NCBI GenBank assembly: GCA_963718195.1
Contig: CAVQYQ010000010.1
Span: forward strand, 170,453-234,452
Origin: MADRE3 sp963718195
Lineage (GTDB): Bacteria; Desulfobacterota; Desulfobulbia; Desulfobulbales; Desulfocapsaceae
Direction: 5' to 3'
DNA: 64,000 nt
Part shown: piece after piece, positions 8,173 through 17,970 of the stretch
Numbering within the stretch: the first letter of the stretch is position 1
How the letters are laid out: each line of letters starts with the position of its first letter
The notes under the pieces: generated by a model
The model's input: only the letters and a program-made list of their open reading frames with translations
Database searches by the model: none
Told to the model about the DNA's origin: nothing
Translations under genes and position numbers: made by a program

Positions 8173-8205
8173 GCTGATCCGCCGCATCTGATGTGACGGA
8201 TCAGC
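8173..8205 (+). other. Hairpin between rplS and rnhB
   Basis: GCTGATCCG (8173-8181) pairs perfectly with CGGATCAGC (8197-8205), with CATC/GATG able to pair inside the loop. No T run follows, so it is not a standard intrinsic terminator. The proposed GTG start of rnhB (8193) lies inside the loop, so folding would affect its translation, or the true start is further in. Confidence 0.55.
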
Positions 8206-8876
8206 ACATCTTCTCGAAGGTGAGCGGCTTTCTACCCGAAGCATCTGCAACAGCTGGAAATTTTCAGTTTGAAAAGATGCTCCTCAAGCGAGGCTTTGCC
8301 AAAATAGCAGGTACCGACGAGGTTGGCAGAGGCCCTCTGGCGGGACCCGTCGTGGCGGCATGCGTTATCCTGCCTGACTCCTGTGATCCTTCGATCTTCC
8401 GTGATTCAAAGAAAACCACCGAGAAACAGCGTTACGAACTAATTGATATACTGCTTGCCGCAAGAGCACCAGTGGGTATCGGTATTGTCTCTGCTCAGAC
8501 GATCGACCGGATCAACATCCTCCAGGCATCATTGCTGGCCATGAAAGAATCGGTGCTTGAGCTGTCAGAAAAAACCGGAATCCCCGATTTTATTCTGGTG
8601 GACGGCACATTCAACATACCGCTCAATATTCCTCAGGAAACACTGAAAAAAGGAGACAGTCGAAGCGCAACCGTTGGTGCGGCCTCAATAATCGCAAAAA
8701 TTACTCGAGACGAGATCATGAAGAAACTTCATGAAAAATATCCCTTTTATAACTTTATTACCAACAAGGGATATCCGACCCGGGAACATAAAAAGGCGAT
8801 AGAAAAACACGGACCCTGTCAAGAGCACAGATTTACCTTCAGAGGAGTCAAAGAGTTTGTCAAAAGAGCGTATTAG
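8193..8876 (+). CDS. rnhB: Ribonuclease HII
   Basis: Metal-dependent endonuclease that cuts RNA in RNA-DNA hybrids and removes misincorporated ribonucleotides. Motifs: GTDEVGRGPLAGPVVAA (catalytic Asp-Glu), DSKKTTEKQR, ILVDGTF and GDSRSATVGAASIIAKITRD. The start is uncertain. GTG at 8193 gives 227 residues but lies in a hairpin without a clear ribosome-binding sequence; GTG at 8220 and ATG at 8277 are in-frame alternatives, the last removing the FEK that family members usually have before the core. It overlaps yraN by 20 bases. Confidence 0.92.
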   Translation: MTDQHIFSKVSGFLPEASATAGNFQFEKMLLKRGFAKIAGTDEVGRGPLAGPVVAACVILPDSCDPSIFRDSKKTTEKQRYELIDILLAARAPVGIGIVSAQTIDRINILQASLLAMKESVLELSEKTGIPDFILVDGTFNIPLNIPQETLKKGDSRSATVGAASIIAKITRDEIMKKLHEKYPFYNFITNKGYPTREHKKAIEKHGPCQEHRFTFRGVKEFVKRAY

Positions 8877-9222
8877 ACTCGGCAAAACCGGTGAAGATAT
8901 CGCGGCCAATTACCTGCTTGACAGAGGGCTGGAAATTATCACCCGGAATTTCAGGGACAAATTCGGGGAAATTGATATAATTGCCAAAGATAGTCAAACC
9001 TTCGTGTTTGTTGAGGTGAAAACGAGACGTTCAGATCGCTTTGGCCAACCAGAAGAGGCAGTGACTCCGACCAAACAGCAACAGATCATTCGTGTGGCAA
9101 CCAACTTTCTTGCCCAACGCAAACTGCTGGATGCGCCTGTAAGATTTGATGTTATTGGTGTTACCATGAAAGGTCGAAATCCTGAAATCTCTCATCTGAT
9201 TTCTGCTTTTGAAACATGTTGA
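8857..9222 (+). CDS. yraN: YraN/UPF0102 family nuclease-fold protein
   Basis: A 121-residue protein of the UPF0102 family with a restriction-endonuclease-like fold: LGKTGEDIAANYLL, FGEIDIIAKD and FVFVEVKTR carry the E...GEID...EVK metal-site pattern. The start is TTG at 8857 inside the end of rnhB, supported by AGGAG about nine bases upstream. rnhB-yraN adjacency is common. The biological role is not established; an involvement in DNA processing is only suggested by the fold. Confidence 0.88.
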   Translation: MSKERIRLGKTGEDIAANYLLDRGLEIITRNFRDKFGEIDIIAKDSQTFVFVEVKTRRSDRFGQPEEAVTPTKQQQIIRVATNFLAQRKLLDAPVRFDVIGVTMKGRNPEISHLISAFETC

Positions 9223-9451
9223 GCACACTGTCATGATACACGATGCACCTTGACAAAGAGATGACTGCCTCGTCTCCGGTTTTCCTGCTTTTTTTTAACA
9301 CTGTCACTGTCAGCTGACGTTAGGCCAGGGCAGTCGGGCTGCTGATCCTGCGCGCCTCACGGTTTATCATGGTAACAGAACTGGAGCAGCACTGATCTCT
9401 TTTTTGCAAAACCTGGCGGCAATAAAGCCGTTACCCTGATCACAATTAATT

Positions 9452-10081
9452 ATGGTGAAATCACAACGCGGTTTGCTTATTGTCTTCGAAGGTATTGATG
9501 GAACTGGAAAATCCACTCAGATCAACCTACTGGAAGGCTTCCTCAAGGAAAAAAGATTCCAGGTGACCATGACCCGGGAACCAACCGAGGGCAGGTTCGG
9601 GCAACGCATACGGGAATTGTACCAGAACCGGCAGGCAGTCACGCTTGAAAAAGAGCTGGAGCTTTTTCTCTCTGATCGGCGTGAACATGTTGAGTCACTT
9701 ATCACTCCATCACTTGAAAACGGCAGGATTGTTCTCTGTGATCGCTATTTTTTATCGACTGCAGCCTATCAGGGAGCGGCAGGACTTGACCCTCTGAAGA
9801 TTATCGAACAAAATCGTTTTGCACCAGATCCTGACCTGGCTTTTATCCTTGAGATTGATGTAGAAGAGAGCATTAAGCGAATCACCATCAATCGAGGGGA
9901 TCGTCTCAATGATTTTGAGCAATTGGAATCATTAAAAAAAGTTGACAAAATCTTTAAAGATCTCAACTTTGCCTATATCAGACGAGTCGATGGGTCGCAG
10001 GCAATCGATGTTGTTAATAGATGTGTGATAAATCATACTGCTCGCTTATTAGATGACCGATACGGTACCAATACGGAATGA
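9452..10081 (+). CDS. tmk: Thymidylate kinase
   Basis: dTMP kinase, converting dTMP to dTDP for DNA synthesis. The 209 residues show the P-loop FEGIDGTGKSTQ (about 12-23), TREPTEG with the DR-type substrate motif CDRYFLSTAAYQG, and a lid region at about 145-160. It starts a unit with the next two lipoprotein genes: its stop overlaps the ATG of the TPR gene (ATGA at 10078-10081). The 230 bases upstream hold no gene I can support. Confidence 0.95.
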   Translation: MVKSQRGLLIVFEGIDGTGKSTQINLLEGFLKEKRFQVTMTREPTEGRFGQRIRELYQNRQAVTLEKELELFLSDRREHVESLITPSLENGRIVLCDRYFLSTAAYQGAAGLDPLKIIEQNRFAPDPDLAFILEIDVEESIKRITINRGDRLNDFEQLESLKKVDKIFKDLNFAYIRRVDGSQAIDVVNRCVINHTARLLDDRYGTNTE

Positions 10082-11799
10082 AGATAGTCGTCAGAATCAG
10101 ACAATTTTTTCAGAGTCTCATTACTCTGTTTATGCTGCTCGGCGTAATTTCATGCGCGCCATTTGCAGACGGACCACCAAGCAGTGTAGCTGATTTAGAA
10201 AACAACGATACCTCCTGCTCCTATTTCTACTTTCTCTGGGGCACACACGAGGAATATTACCAACGATACAGCGAAGCTCTCCAAGCATACCAGAAAGCCC
10301 TGGTCTGCGACCCAAACGCCACCTATGTTGAAAGAAAGCTTCCGATACTGTATCTCAAGATGAATTCCCCCAATAAGGCAATTAACCTGCTGCTCTCAAA
10401 CCTCGAAAAAACGCCTGATGACATTAATCAACGGGCACTTCTGGCACGTATCTATATCCAGCAGAAAAACGAGTCCGAAGCAATTATCCAGTACCGGAGG
10501 ATCATTGCCGACGACCCGGAAAATGGGCAGGCACTTTTACGAATGGGAATTCTTTTAACCCAGGCCGGTGATCTCCAAAGTGGCTCCAACTATTTCAATC
10601 GACTCGTTGAACTTGACCAGGAAGCATACTTTGCCAGGCTCTATCTTGCACGTATTGCTGATCAGCTCGATAACATTCCTGAAGCTGAAAAACAGTATGC
10701 GGCAGCCCTGGAGCTGAATTACTCAACGGATCTTGTCTATGAAATTGGTGAATTTCACCTGAGACACAAGCAATATGAGAAAGTCATCGACACCATGCGC
10801 CAACTGCTCGGCAATGATGATACCGACGAGCGGGCACGCTTTACGATTGTGCAATCGTTGCTGGCACTTGACAGAGAAGAAGAAGCCGTTGCAGAACTGA
10901 GTCTGGCCAGAGAAATCAGCAGCAATCCGGAAAAAATATCTTTGATACTCAGTCGGCTCTACCTCCGCAATGGCGAGAATACCAAAGCAAGAGAAAATCT
11001 TGAATCAGTGCTGGAGGTAAACGAAAATTCTGAGGCCAGATATCTCCTCGCCGTTCTTTATATGGACGATGAACAATGGACAGATGCCCTTGATATGTTA
11101 TCAGCAATCAGTCCCATAGATGAGGAATTTGAAGACAGCGTGGTTCTGCAAAGCAGAATTTATCACCAGAACAACCAGGTTGAAAAAGGACTCCAGCTGT
11201 TGCAGCAATACCTGGAAAACGAGGAGACACAAAGAGAGTTGTTTTATATCCTGGCATCATCTCTATACCAGGAAAATGGGCAGATGGTTCGTGCCACAGA
11301 AACCCTGGAAACCGGCATTAGAGCATTTCCAGAAAGCGAGAAACTACTTTTCGAATATGGACTGCAGCTTGAACGCACAGATCGACTGGAAGACGCTATC
11401 GCTGTAATGGAGACGATTATTGAACGCAATCCGAATCACCCCGAAGCGCTGAACTTTGTCGGCTACAGCTGGGCAGATACCGATCGTAACCTTGAGCAGG
11501 CTCTGGCCTATATCCTGCGAGCCATGGAACTCAAACCAGGAAACGGATATATTCAGGACAGCCTCGGCTGGGTTTATTTCAAACTGGGCAAACTGGAGGC
11601 AGCGAGAAAGGAACTCACAGAAGCTCTTGAACTTGTACCTGATGATCCTCACATCTACGATCATCTTGGCGATGTCTACCGGTCCCTGAACATGCCCAGT
11701 GATGCACTCAAGGCCTATGAAGCAGCCCTTGAGTATTTTGAAGACCGGGATAAAAAATCAATGGTCCAGGAAAAAATTGAAACGCTCACGACTCCATAA
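10078..11799 (+). CDS. TPR-repeat lipoprotein
   Basis: A 573-residue predicted lipoprotein made largely of tetratricopeptide repeats. The signal peptide ends in a lipobox (GVISC, Cys26). At least ten TPR units follow; clear ones include YSEALQAYQKALVCDPNA, AINLLLSNLEKTPDD, AEKQYAAALELN and, near the end, AEALNFVGYSWADTDR-like and ARKELTEALELVPDDPHI stretches. Such proteins scaffold envelope complexes; the partner here is probably the product of the overlapping next gene. The start overlaps the tmk stop. The specific function is unknown. Confidence 0.88.
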   Translation: MKIVVRIRQFFQSLITLFMLLGVISCAPFADGPPSSVADLENNDTSCSYFYFLWGTHEEYYQRYSEALQAYQKALVCDPNATYVERKLPILYLKMNSPNKAINLLLSNLEKTPDDINQRALLARIYIQQKNESEAIIQYRRIIADDPENGQALLRMGILLTQAGDLQSGSNYFNRLVELDQEAYFARLYLARIADQLDNIPEAEKQYAAALELNYSTDLVYEIGEFHLRHKQYEKVIDTMRQLLGNDDTDERARFTIVQSLLALDREEEAVAELSLAREISSNPEKISLILSRLYLRNGENTKARENLESVLEVNENSEARYLLAVLYMDDEQWTDALDMLSAISPIDEEFEDSVVLQSRIYHQNNQVEKGLQLLQQYLENEETQRELFYILASSLYQENGQMVRATETLETGIRAFPESEKLLFEYGLQLERTDRLEDAIAVMETIIERNPNHPEALNFVGYSWADTDRNLEQALAYILRAMELKPGNGYIQDSLGWVYFKLGKLEAARKELTEALELVPDDPHIYDHLGDVYRSLNMPSDALKAYEAALEYFEDRDKKSMVQEKIETLTTP

Positions 11800-12604
11800 C
11801 TGCTCTTTCAAAACAGGGGTATGGCTTCTCATTATTTCTGTCGTCTCGCTTTCGGCATGTGCCCGCAAGCCATTCGGTACCCCCATTGAAGGTGAGGATT
11901 ACTTGAAACTGGAGGAGCGGTTTATCGCCCATCAAAAGCGTTTGGTTTCATGCGTGAAAAGTTTTGACGGCCAGGCCATTGTTCAATGGGAACATTCGCT
12001 TGACCGGGCTTCTTTGTCCGGATATCTCAAGGTCTTATTGCCATCATCACTCCAGTTTAGCGCTCTTACCCCTCTGAATCAGCCATTCTTTGCCCTGTCA
12101 AGCAATGGCAGCTGGTTCCAGACAATCGATACAACAAAAAAAATCTTCAAGAAAGGCAGTCTCCGATCCTTTGCGATCAAACATGACCTCCCTCTGAGCT
12201 TGATTGAAGGAGAGTGGGGAGCATGGTTGGCCGGATCGCTGCTACCAGCAGCACCCCATGTCACGAACATTTGGGGTGACAGCGACAATCGTGGGTTCTG
12301 GTTCAGTGTCGCGGATAATCCCGAGAACAGTTACCCGCAGGAATATACGCTGATCAATTTTGACCAGCAGAAAATTCTGGAACGGGCGGTTGTAAATGAG
12401 CAGGGGAACATAGAGGCGGTTATCAAATACCAAGAGTGGCAACCGGTTGAACAGTGTTTGCAACCAATGAAGATAGCGGTATCCGGACTTTCCTTCGGGG
12501 CAGAGGCGACCGTGACGTTGAAAGATGTGAAGCAGGCAAATCTGAGCAACACCGACTTTAACCTGCCGATACCACCAGGATACTTGCGCCAGTTTCTTCC
12601 CTGA
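11777..12604 (+). CDS. LolB-like outer-membrane lipoprotein
   Basis: A 275-residue predicted lipoprotein: basic start MKRSR, hydrophobic stretch, lipobox SLSAC (Cys28). The rest is beta-rich with patterns like SFDGQAIVQWEH, ASLSGYLKVLLPSSLQFS and LNFDQQ-type strands, resembling the LolB/LppX-like fold that binds lipid; the match is by general pattern. I chose TTG at 11777 because it gives a proper signal peptide and AGGA lies seven bases upstream; the frame itself is open from 11699. It therefore overlaps the last 23 bases of the TPR gene. Role in lipoprotein or lipid transport to the outer membrane is inferred. Confidence 0.65.
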   Translation: MKRSRLHNCSFKTGVWLLIISVVSLSACARKPFGTPIEGEDYLKLEERFIAHQKRLVSCVKSFDGQAIVQWEHSLDRASLSGYLKVLLPSSLQFSALTPLNQPFFALSSNGSWFQTIDTTKKIFKKGSLRSFAIKHDLPLSLIEGEWGAWLAGSLLPAAPHVTNIWGDSDNRGFWFSVADNPENSYPQEYTLINFDQQKILERAVVNEQGNIEAVIKYQEWQPVEQCLQPMKIAVSGLSFGAEATVTLKDVKQANLSNTDFNLPIPPGYLRQFLP

Positions 12605-12613
12605 TTCCTTATC

Positions 12614-13756
12614 TCAGTCGACAGATGAGGGCACGGTCTTCAGCGGCTTAACACTCTCCTTCTCAAACTCGCTGATGATGATGACGAAAAGATTATCTTC
12701 CTTGAAAAAAACCTGCTGCAGATCATAATTCTTGTTGGGAACAAGATCGAGAACCACCCGTACCTTTTCCGGGTGGGGGTGTCGTGCCGTTCTTATCTTA
12801 CTGACAAACGTACCATTAGCCTGGATAACCGGCCGAATATCGCTGGCCAGACCGGTGTCGAGAAAATCACAGACAACCCGGGGGTTTCCCTTTTCTATAC
12901 CGAACACGATCGGAGGATAAAAATCGTTTAATTTAAAAAGTACCATCTCACTGTCGTTAGCGGTACTTTCAAAGGTGACATCAAGCAGGACAGGATCTGC
13001 TACGATCGGTTTTGGATCCTTAATGTTAGCGATGATCTGGTTTACCCGTTCTTCCGCCTGCTCCGCATCACTTTGGGGTTCTTTCTTTGCTGTCGGTTCT
13101 TTTTCTTCCTGTTCCTGATCTGCTTGCTTTTCAGTTGTAACGACGCTCATTTCAACCGGGGATGCGCCTTTTTCTTCCGAGATAATCACCGTATCTTCTC
13201 CACCTTGATCGCCCGCGGGTGAAACACCTGCCTTTTCCTCTTCTGGCTCTGTGATCTCCACTGACTCAGCCTGAGGTTCTTGCGGGGCCTTGGTGATTTC
13301 ACTTTTATCATCTTCAGCAACCGACGCTGTGCGATTCCCCTCAAAATAAAAACTGATAACAAGACTGTTATCCTGTTCTTGAGTGTTCACCTCAAAATTG
13401 TATTCCCGTTCAGTTGCCAGATCTGCAACCACACGGGTTTTAGGCGGATCTTTATGCATCCCGACCCGGACACTCTTAATCAGTTTATCATCTGCATTGG
13501 TGATTTTCTTGATTGAGGCAGCATATCCGGTGTCAAAAAAATCAATGACAAGGCGGGGTTTACCCCCTTTTATTTTGAATATTTTCGGAACATTGGCAGT
13601 ACTTAATGATATTATTATTTTTTCGGTGTCATCACTCACCCTCTGATGAGAGATTTCCTCAATGAGGGCCCGCTCTTCTTGCTGCTCCTCGGCATACGCT
13701 GCAATCACACCAAAGAGTATCATTAAAAAAACAAATGATATTGATAAGCGGCTCAT
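12614..13756 (-). CDS. Envelope protein with two AMIN domains
   Basis: A 380-residue exported protein: signal peptide MSRLSISFVFLMILFGVIAA ending near AYA, an AMIN domain (about residues 35-125; FKIKGGKPRLVIDF, KTRVVADL), a long acidic, Glu/Lys/Gln-rich linker (about 130-260), and a second AMIN domain (about 265-370; FGIEKGNPRVVCDF, EKVRVVLDL). AMIN domains bind peptidoglycan or target envelope machines such as amidases and secretins. No catalytic domain is present. An in-frame TTG at 13795 would add 13 residues; ATG at 13756 gives a cleaner signal peptide. It converges on the LolB-like gene with ten bases between them. A link to the T2SS secretin in this window is possible but unproven. Confidence 0.8.
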   Translation of the reverse strand: MSRLSISFVFLMILFGVIAAYAEEQQEERALIEEISHQRVSDDTEKIIISLSTANVPKIFKIKGGKPRLVIDFFDTGYAASIKKITNADDKLIKSVRVGMHKDPPKTRVVADLATEREYNFEVNTQEQDNSLVISFYFEGNRTASVAEDDKSEITKAPQEPQAESVEITEPEEEKAGVSPAGDQGGEDTVIISEEKGASPVEMSVVTTEKQADQEQEEKEPTAKKEPQSDAEQAEERVNQIIANIKDPKPIVADPVLLDVTFESTANDSEMVLFKLNDFYPPIVFGIEKGNPRVVCDFLDTGLASDIRPVIQANGTFVSKIRTARHPHPEKVRVVLDLVPNKNYDLQQVFFKEDNLFVIIISEFEKESVKPLKTVPSSVD

Positions 13757-13956
13757 CAGAAAACTCTTGCCTCGTAAACTATTATTTTTGTTCAAACTAA
13801 TACGCTACAACTTTCATTACCTTATCCAATCCAGAAAAGTCAACCTATTTTCGGTAAATCAAGGGGCGCAATTTCGAATCAAATCCTATACAATCGACCT
13901 CTACAAAATTCACCGGGAACAAACCCGCACTTTTCAGACGGACACGCTACGAGCCC

Positions 13957-16491
13957 ATGCAGAACAAAGAATTTCTTCCTTATGTAAATAAGCCAGGTCG
14001 GTATATCGGTCAGGAATACAATCTGCCAAACCAGAAGGATGACAGGTCTACATTCCATTGCGCCCTCGTTTTTCCAGATCTCTATGAGATAGGTATGTCA
14101 CACCAAGGGTTGCAGATACTCTATCATATCCTGAATAACAGCGGTGAGATATCTGCTGAAAGGTGCTATTGTCCGGATACCGATGCTGAAAAACTCCTGA
14201 AGGCAAAAGAAATACCACTCACCTCACTTGAATCGGGTCGACCGCTGGCACAATTTGATCTTATCGGTATCACCCTTCCCCATGAACTCTGTTATACGAA
14301 TATTCTCACAATCCTGGAAAGATCAGGAATCCCATTTTTTTCTAAAGAACGTCAGGAACATCACCCGATCATTCTCGGTGGCGGGACCTGTGCCCTCAAC
14401 CCTGAACCGGTAGCCGATTTTTTTGACGTCATTCTGCTTGGGGATGGTGAAGAAGCGGTGGTCGAAATTGCCCAGCTGCTGCGAACCGCTCGCCAGAACG
14501 GGGCATCACGCAGCCAGCAATTAGAACAGCTTGTAACCATTAACGGACTCTATATTCCTCAATATTACAACCCCATATACGACACTGGCAATCGAATTAT
14601 AAAAATAGAGCACAACAGCCGTGTTCCTGACAGAATCCAAAAACGTGTTCTGGCCAACCTTGATGCCCTTGATCACCTCTACCACCCGATCGTACCCAAT
14701 TCGCGTATTGTCCACGACAGGCTGGGAATCGAAGTTGCACGCGGATGTACCAGGGGCTGTCGTTTCTGTCAAGCCGGCATCACCTATCGGCCAGTACGGG
14801 AGCGTTCTGTTTCTCAAATCATGCAGTTGGCAGAAAAGGGAATCGATCATTCCGGTTTTGAAGAATTAGCACTTCTTTCACTGTCAACCGGAGATTACAG
14901 TTGTCTCCCTGAACTCCTGCCAAAACTAATGGATACCTTTAGCCGCGAATTTGTTTCGGTTTCTCTTCCTTCGATGCGGGTAGGCACCCTGACCCAGGAT
15001 CTGATGGATGAAATCAAACGGGTACGGAAGACAGGCTTCACGCTTGCCCCGGAGGCCGGCAGCGAGCGATTGCGCCTGGCGATCAATAAAGGAATATCTG
15101 AAAATGACCTGCTGGAATCAGCACGTGACGCATTCAACCTTGGCTGGACCCTCATTAAGCTCTACTTCATGATTGGCCTGCCAACAGAAACATTAGAAGA
15201 TATAGACGCAATTGTTGATCTGGCCAGGAAAACCGCTGAGGCCGGCAACGTCTCGGGCCAGGGCAGAAAAAGAGTAACGGTCAGTATCGGAACCTTTGTT
15301 CCCAAGCCCCATACACCCTTTCAATGGGAGGAACAGCTCTCCATCCAGCAGAGCCAGAAACGTATAAACTACCTCAAGGATAACATGCCCCGGCAGGGGT
15401 TTAAGCTGAAGTGGCATGACCCGAAACAGAGTTACCTGGAGGGAGTTTTTTCCCGCGGGGACAGGCGACTTGCCCCCCTTATTGTTGAAGCCTGGCAAAT
15501 GGGAGCAAGACTCGACAGTTGGAGTGACTACTTCTATCTCCAGCGATGGATCGATAGTGCTGAGAGGTGCAACATCGATCTCGATTTCTATCTTCGTAAA
15601 AGAGACAAAGAGGAAATTCTCCCCTGGGGTCATCTCAGCACGGGTGTTGAAGAAGAATTTCTCCTCGATGAGCTGGATAAGACACAGAAAGGGGAATATA
15701 CCCCTGATTGCAGATACCATGGCTGCCAGAGCTGTGGCCTCTGTGATTTTGAGACCATTGCGCCTGTTGTCCACAACAGCGTGCAGGCAGATGCTCAAGT
15801 GGTAGAAAGACCCGTTGCAGCAGATAGCAAAGAAAAATCAGAACCAAATGGTAAATTCAAATACCTGGTAACCTATTCACGTACCGGTATTATATGCTAT
15901 CTGGGTCACCTTGAATTTCTTCAGATCATTTTTCGTGCCTTGAAAAGAGCGAAAATCAGAACGAACTTTTCACAGGGCTACAATCCGTCTCCCAAGGTAT
16001 CCTTTAGCCCGGCGTTACCTGTTGGAACAGAGAGTCTTTGCGAATCATTTATTATGGAACTGCCAAACCCGCTTGACGACTGTCAAAACCAGGCAGCACT
16101 CCTGAGCAAGGTGATGCCGGTCGGCATTGTCATCAGTGAAATTCGACCATTTCAGGGAAAACTCCCACAAGAGGTCAAAACAACCTACCACGTCTCACTT
16201 GAAAACGAACTGATAGAAGAAGACCTGAAAAAGCTCGACTCGTTTCTGACAGCTGAATCCTCTATTATCAGCAGAACACGAAAAGGAAAAACAAAACAGA
16301 TAGATATCCGACCAATGGTTGAAACCATAAGCGTGATATCAAAGAACACTGTTACCATGAAGATTATTGCCAGAAGCGGTTTACCCGGTATCAAGCCATT
16401 AAAAGTGCTGGAACATGTCCTGGAAAGAAACGAGGCAGAACTGTTAACCAGCCTTGTCTGTAAAACAGATTGGCAAACGCTGCAGAGATAA
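13957..16491 (+). CDS. TIGR03960/TIGR03936 fused B12-binding radical SAM protein
   Basis: An 844-residue fusion. Residues about 1-190 form a B12-binding-like Rossmann region (FPDLYEIGMSHQGLQILYHIL, then IILGGGTCALNPEPVADFF). Residues about 245-480 are a radical SAM core with the cluster motif CTRGCRFCQAG. The C-terminal part from about 630 is the TIGR03936/DUF2344 domain (GHLEFLQIIFRALKRA, FSQGYNPSPKVSFSPALPVG). A cysteine-rich join (CRYHGCQSCGLCDFE) lies between. The architecture is common in Desulfobacterota; a role in tRNA or rRNA modification has been suggested for such proteins, but I know of no established reaction. It starts at an ATG with only a weak ribosome-binding sequence. Confidence 0.9.
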   Translation: MQNKEFLPYVNKPGRYIGQEYNLPNQKDDRSTFHCALVFPDLYEIGMSHQGLQILYHILNNSGEISAERCYCPDTDAEKLLKAKEIPLTSLESGRPLAQFDLIGITLPHELCYTNILTILERSGIPFFSKERQEHHPIILGGGTCALNPEPVADFFDVILLGDGEEAVVEIAQLLRTARQNGASRSQQLEQLVTINGLYIPQYYNPIYDTGNRIIKIEHNSRVPDRIQKRVLANLDALDHLYHPIVPNSRIVHDRLGIEVARGCTRGCRFCQAGITYRPVRERSVSQIMQLAEKGIDHSGFEELALLSLSTGDYSCLPELLPKLMDTFSREFVSVSLPSMRVGTLTQDLMDEIKRVRKTGFTLAPEAGSERLRLAINKGISENDLLESARDAFNLGWTLIKLYFMIGLPTETLEDIDAIVDLARKTAEAGNVSGQGRKRVTVSIGTFVPKPHTPFQWEEQLSIQQSQKRINYLKDNMPRQGFKLKWHDPKQSYLEGVFSRGDRRLAPLIVEAWQMGARLDSWSDYFYLQRWIDSAERCNIDLDFYLRKRDKEEILPWGHLSTGVEEEFLLDELDKTQKGEYTPDCRYHGCQSCGLCDFETIAPVVHNSVQADAQVVERPVAADSKEKSEPNGKFKYLVTYSRTGIICYLGHLEFLQIIFRALKRAKIRTNFSQGYNPSPKVSFSPALPVGTESLCESFIMELPNPLDDCQNQAALLSKVMPVGIVISEIRPFQGKLPQEVKTTYHVSLENELIEEDLKKLDSFLTAESSIISRTRKGKTKQIDIRPMVETISVISKNTVTMKIIARSGLPGIKPLKVLEHVLERNEAELLTSLVCKTDWQTLQR

Positions 16492-16604
16492 TCTGACTTG
16501 CCGGACGCACTTTGTCTGTGGTAAAGAAAACCTTCAGATGAACCATCAGGTAAAACCAGTGCTTTTACACGCTTTCATTTGGTTATTTCACAAAAGGAGA
16601 AGCC

Positions 16605-17948
16605 ATGATTAAGAAGATCGTCTTACGCGATGATGAGATGCCCAGCCAATGGTACAATGTTGCCCCAGACCTGCCAAACGGCGTGCAGCCGCCGCTTGAT
16701 CCGGAAACAAATCAGCCCATGGGCCCTGAAAAACTGGCCCAGGTATTTCCGATGGGGCTATTGGAACAGGAAATGTCTGGTGATCGCTTCATTGATATTC
16801 CGGAAGAGGTCCTTGAGGTATTGAAAATATGGCGCCCGTCTCCTCTTGTCAGAGCATCTAATCTGGAACGTGCCCTCAACACCAAGGCCAAGATTTTTTT
16901 TAAAAACGAAGGTGTGTCTCCGGTCGGTTCACACAAGCCCAACTCAGCGGTTGCCCAGGCATATTACAACAAGCGCGAAGGTGTAAAACGACTCGCGACG
17001 GAGACAGGAGCAGGTCAATGGGGAAGCGCTCTCTCTTTAGCCACAAGCAAGTTCGGCCTGGAATGCAAAGTATACATGGTTCGCGTTTCATTCGACCAGA
17101 AACCGTACCGTAAATCGATCATGCAAACCTTTGGTGCCGACGTTGTTGCCAGCCCGAGTCAGGAGACCAATACAGGCCGATCAATTCTGCAACAGATGCC
17201 TGACACGCCAGGATCTCTGGGTATCGCAATCTCAGAAGCACTTGAGGATGCAGCGAGCAGGGACGACACCAAATATGCACTCGGCTCAGTTCTCAATCAC
17301 GTGATTCTGCACCAGTCAATTATTGGCCTTGAAGCCAAGAAACAGATGGAAATTGCCGGAGAATATCCTGATGTTATTGTCGGCTGCTGCGGCGGCGGCT
17401 CGAATTTTGCCGGCTTAGCCGTTCCATTTATCCCCGATTATCTGGAAGGAAAGAAAATCCGCTTTGTCGGCACAGAACCCGCCTCCTGTCCCACGCTCAC
17501 CGGTGGTAAACTGGCCTATGATTTTGGTGATGTCGCCCAAACCACACCACTGCTCTACATGTATACACTGGGGCACGATTTCATTCCGCCTGGTATCCAT
17601 GCCGGTGGTCTCCGCTATCATGGAATGGCGCCGATTGTCTCGGCAATGGTCAGGGAAAAAATTGTCGACCCCGTCAAACTGCAGCAGCTTGAATGTTTTG
17701 AGGCGGGTGTGCTCTTTGCCAAGACAGAAGGAATCATCCCCGCACCGGAAACCTGTCACGCCATAAGGGGTGCGATCATGGAAGCGATGAAGGACCCTGA
17801 AGAACCAAAAACGATTCTGTTCAATTTCTCAGGGCACGGATTGATCGATATGGGTTCTTATGATAAGTATTTTGCAGGAATGCTCCATGACTACGATTAT
17901 CCTGCCGAGGCAATCGCCAAATCGATGGCCAACTTGCCTAAAATCTAG
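16605..17948 (+). CDS. TrpB2-type tryptophan synthase beta-like enzyme
   Basis: Pyridoxal-phosphate enzyme of the TrpB2 (TrpB-like) group, 447 residues, predicted to join indole and serine to tryptophan, perhaps without a classical alpha subunit. The N-terminal extension (WYNVAPDLPN...PPLDPETNQ) is typical of TrpB2. VGSHKPNSA holds the PLP lysine, ETGAGQWGSAL is the substrate loop, and CCGGGSNFAG binds the PLP phosphate. An AAGGAGAAGCC ribosome-binding sequence precedes the ATG. No trpA or other trp genes lie nearby, which suits an indole-salvage role; that is inference. Confidence 0.92.
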   Translation: MIKKIVLRDDEMPSQWYNVAPDLPNGVQPPLDPETNQPMGPEKLAQVFPMGLLEQEMSGDRFIDIPEEVLEVLKIWRPSPLVRASNLERALNTKAKIFFKNEGVSPVGSHKPNSAVAQAYYNKREGVKRLATETGAGQWGSALSLATSKFGLECKVYMVRVSFDQKPYRKSIMQTFGADVVASPSQETNTGRSILQQMPDTPGSLGIAISEALEDAASRDDTKYALGSVLNHVILHQSIIGLEAKKQMEIAGEYPDVIVGCCGGGSNFAGLAVPFIPDYLEGKKIRFVGTEPASCPTLTGGKLAYDFGDVAQTTPLLYMYTLGHDFIPPGIHAGGLRYHGMAPIVSAMVREKIVDPVKLQQLECFEAGVLFAKTEGIIPAPETCHAIRGAIMEAMKDPEEPKTILFNFSGHGLIDMGSYDKYFAGMLHDYDYPAEAIAKSMANLPKI

Positions 17949-17970
17949 AGGCCCGGCCGATTTTTGCGGT

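Noticed and set aside
9223..9451. Intrinsic terminator after yraN
   Set aside because: A weak stem (GAGATGA with TCGTCTC, one wobble pair) is followed by eight T residues, but 11 bases separate them.
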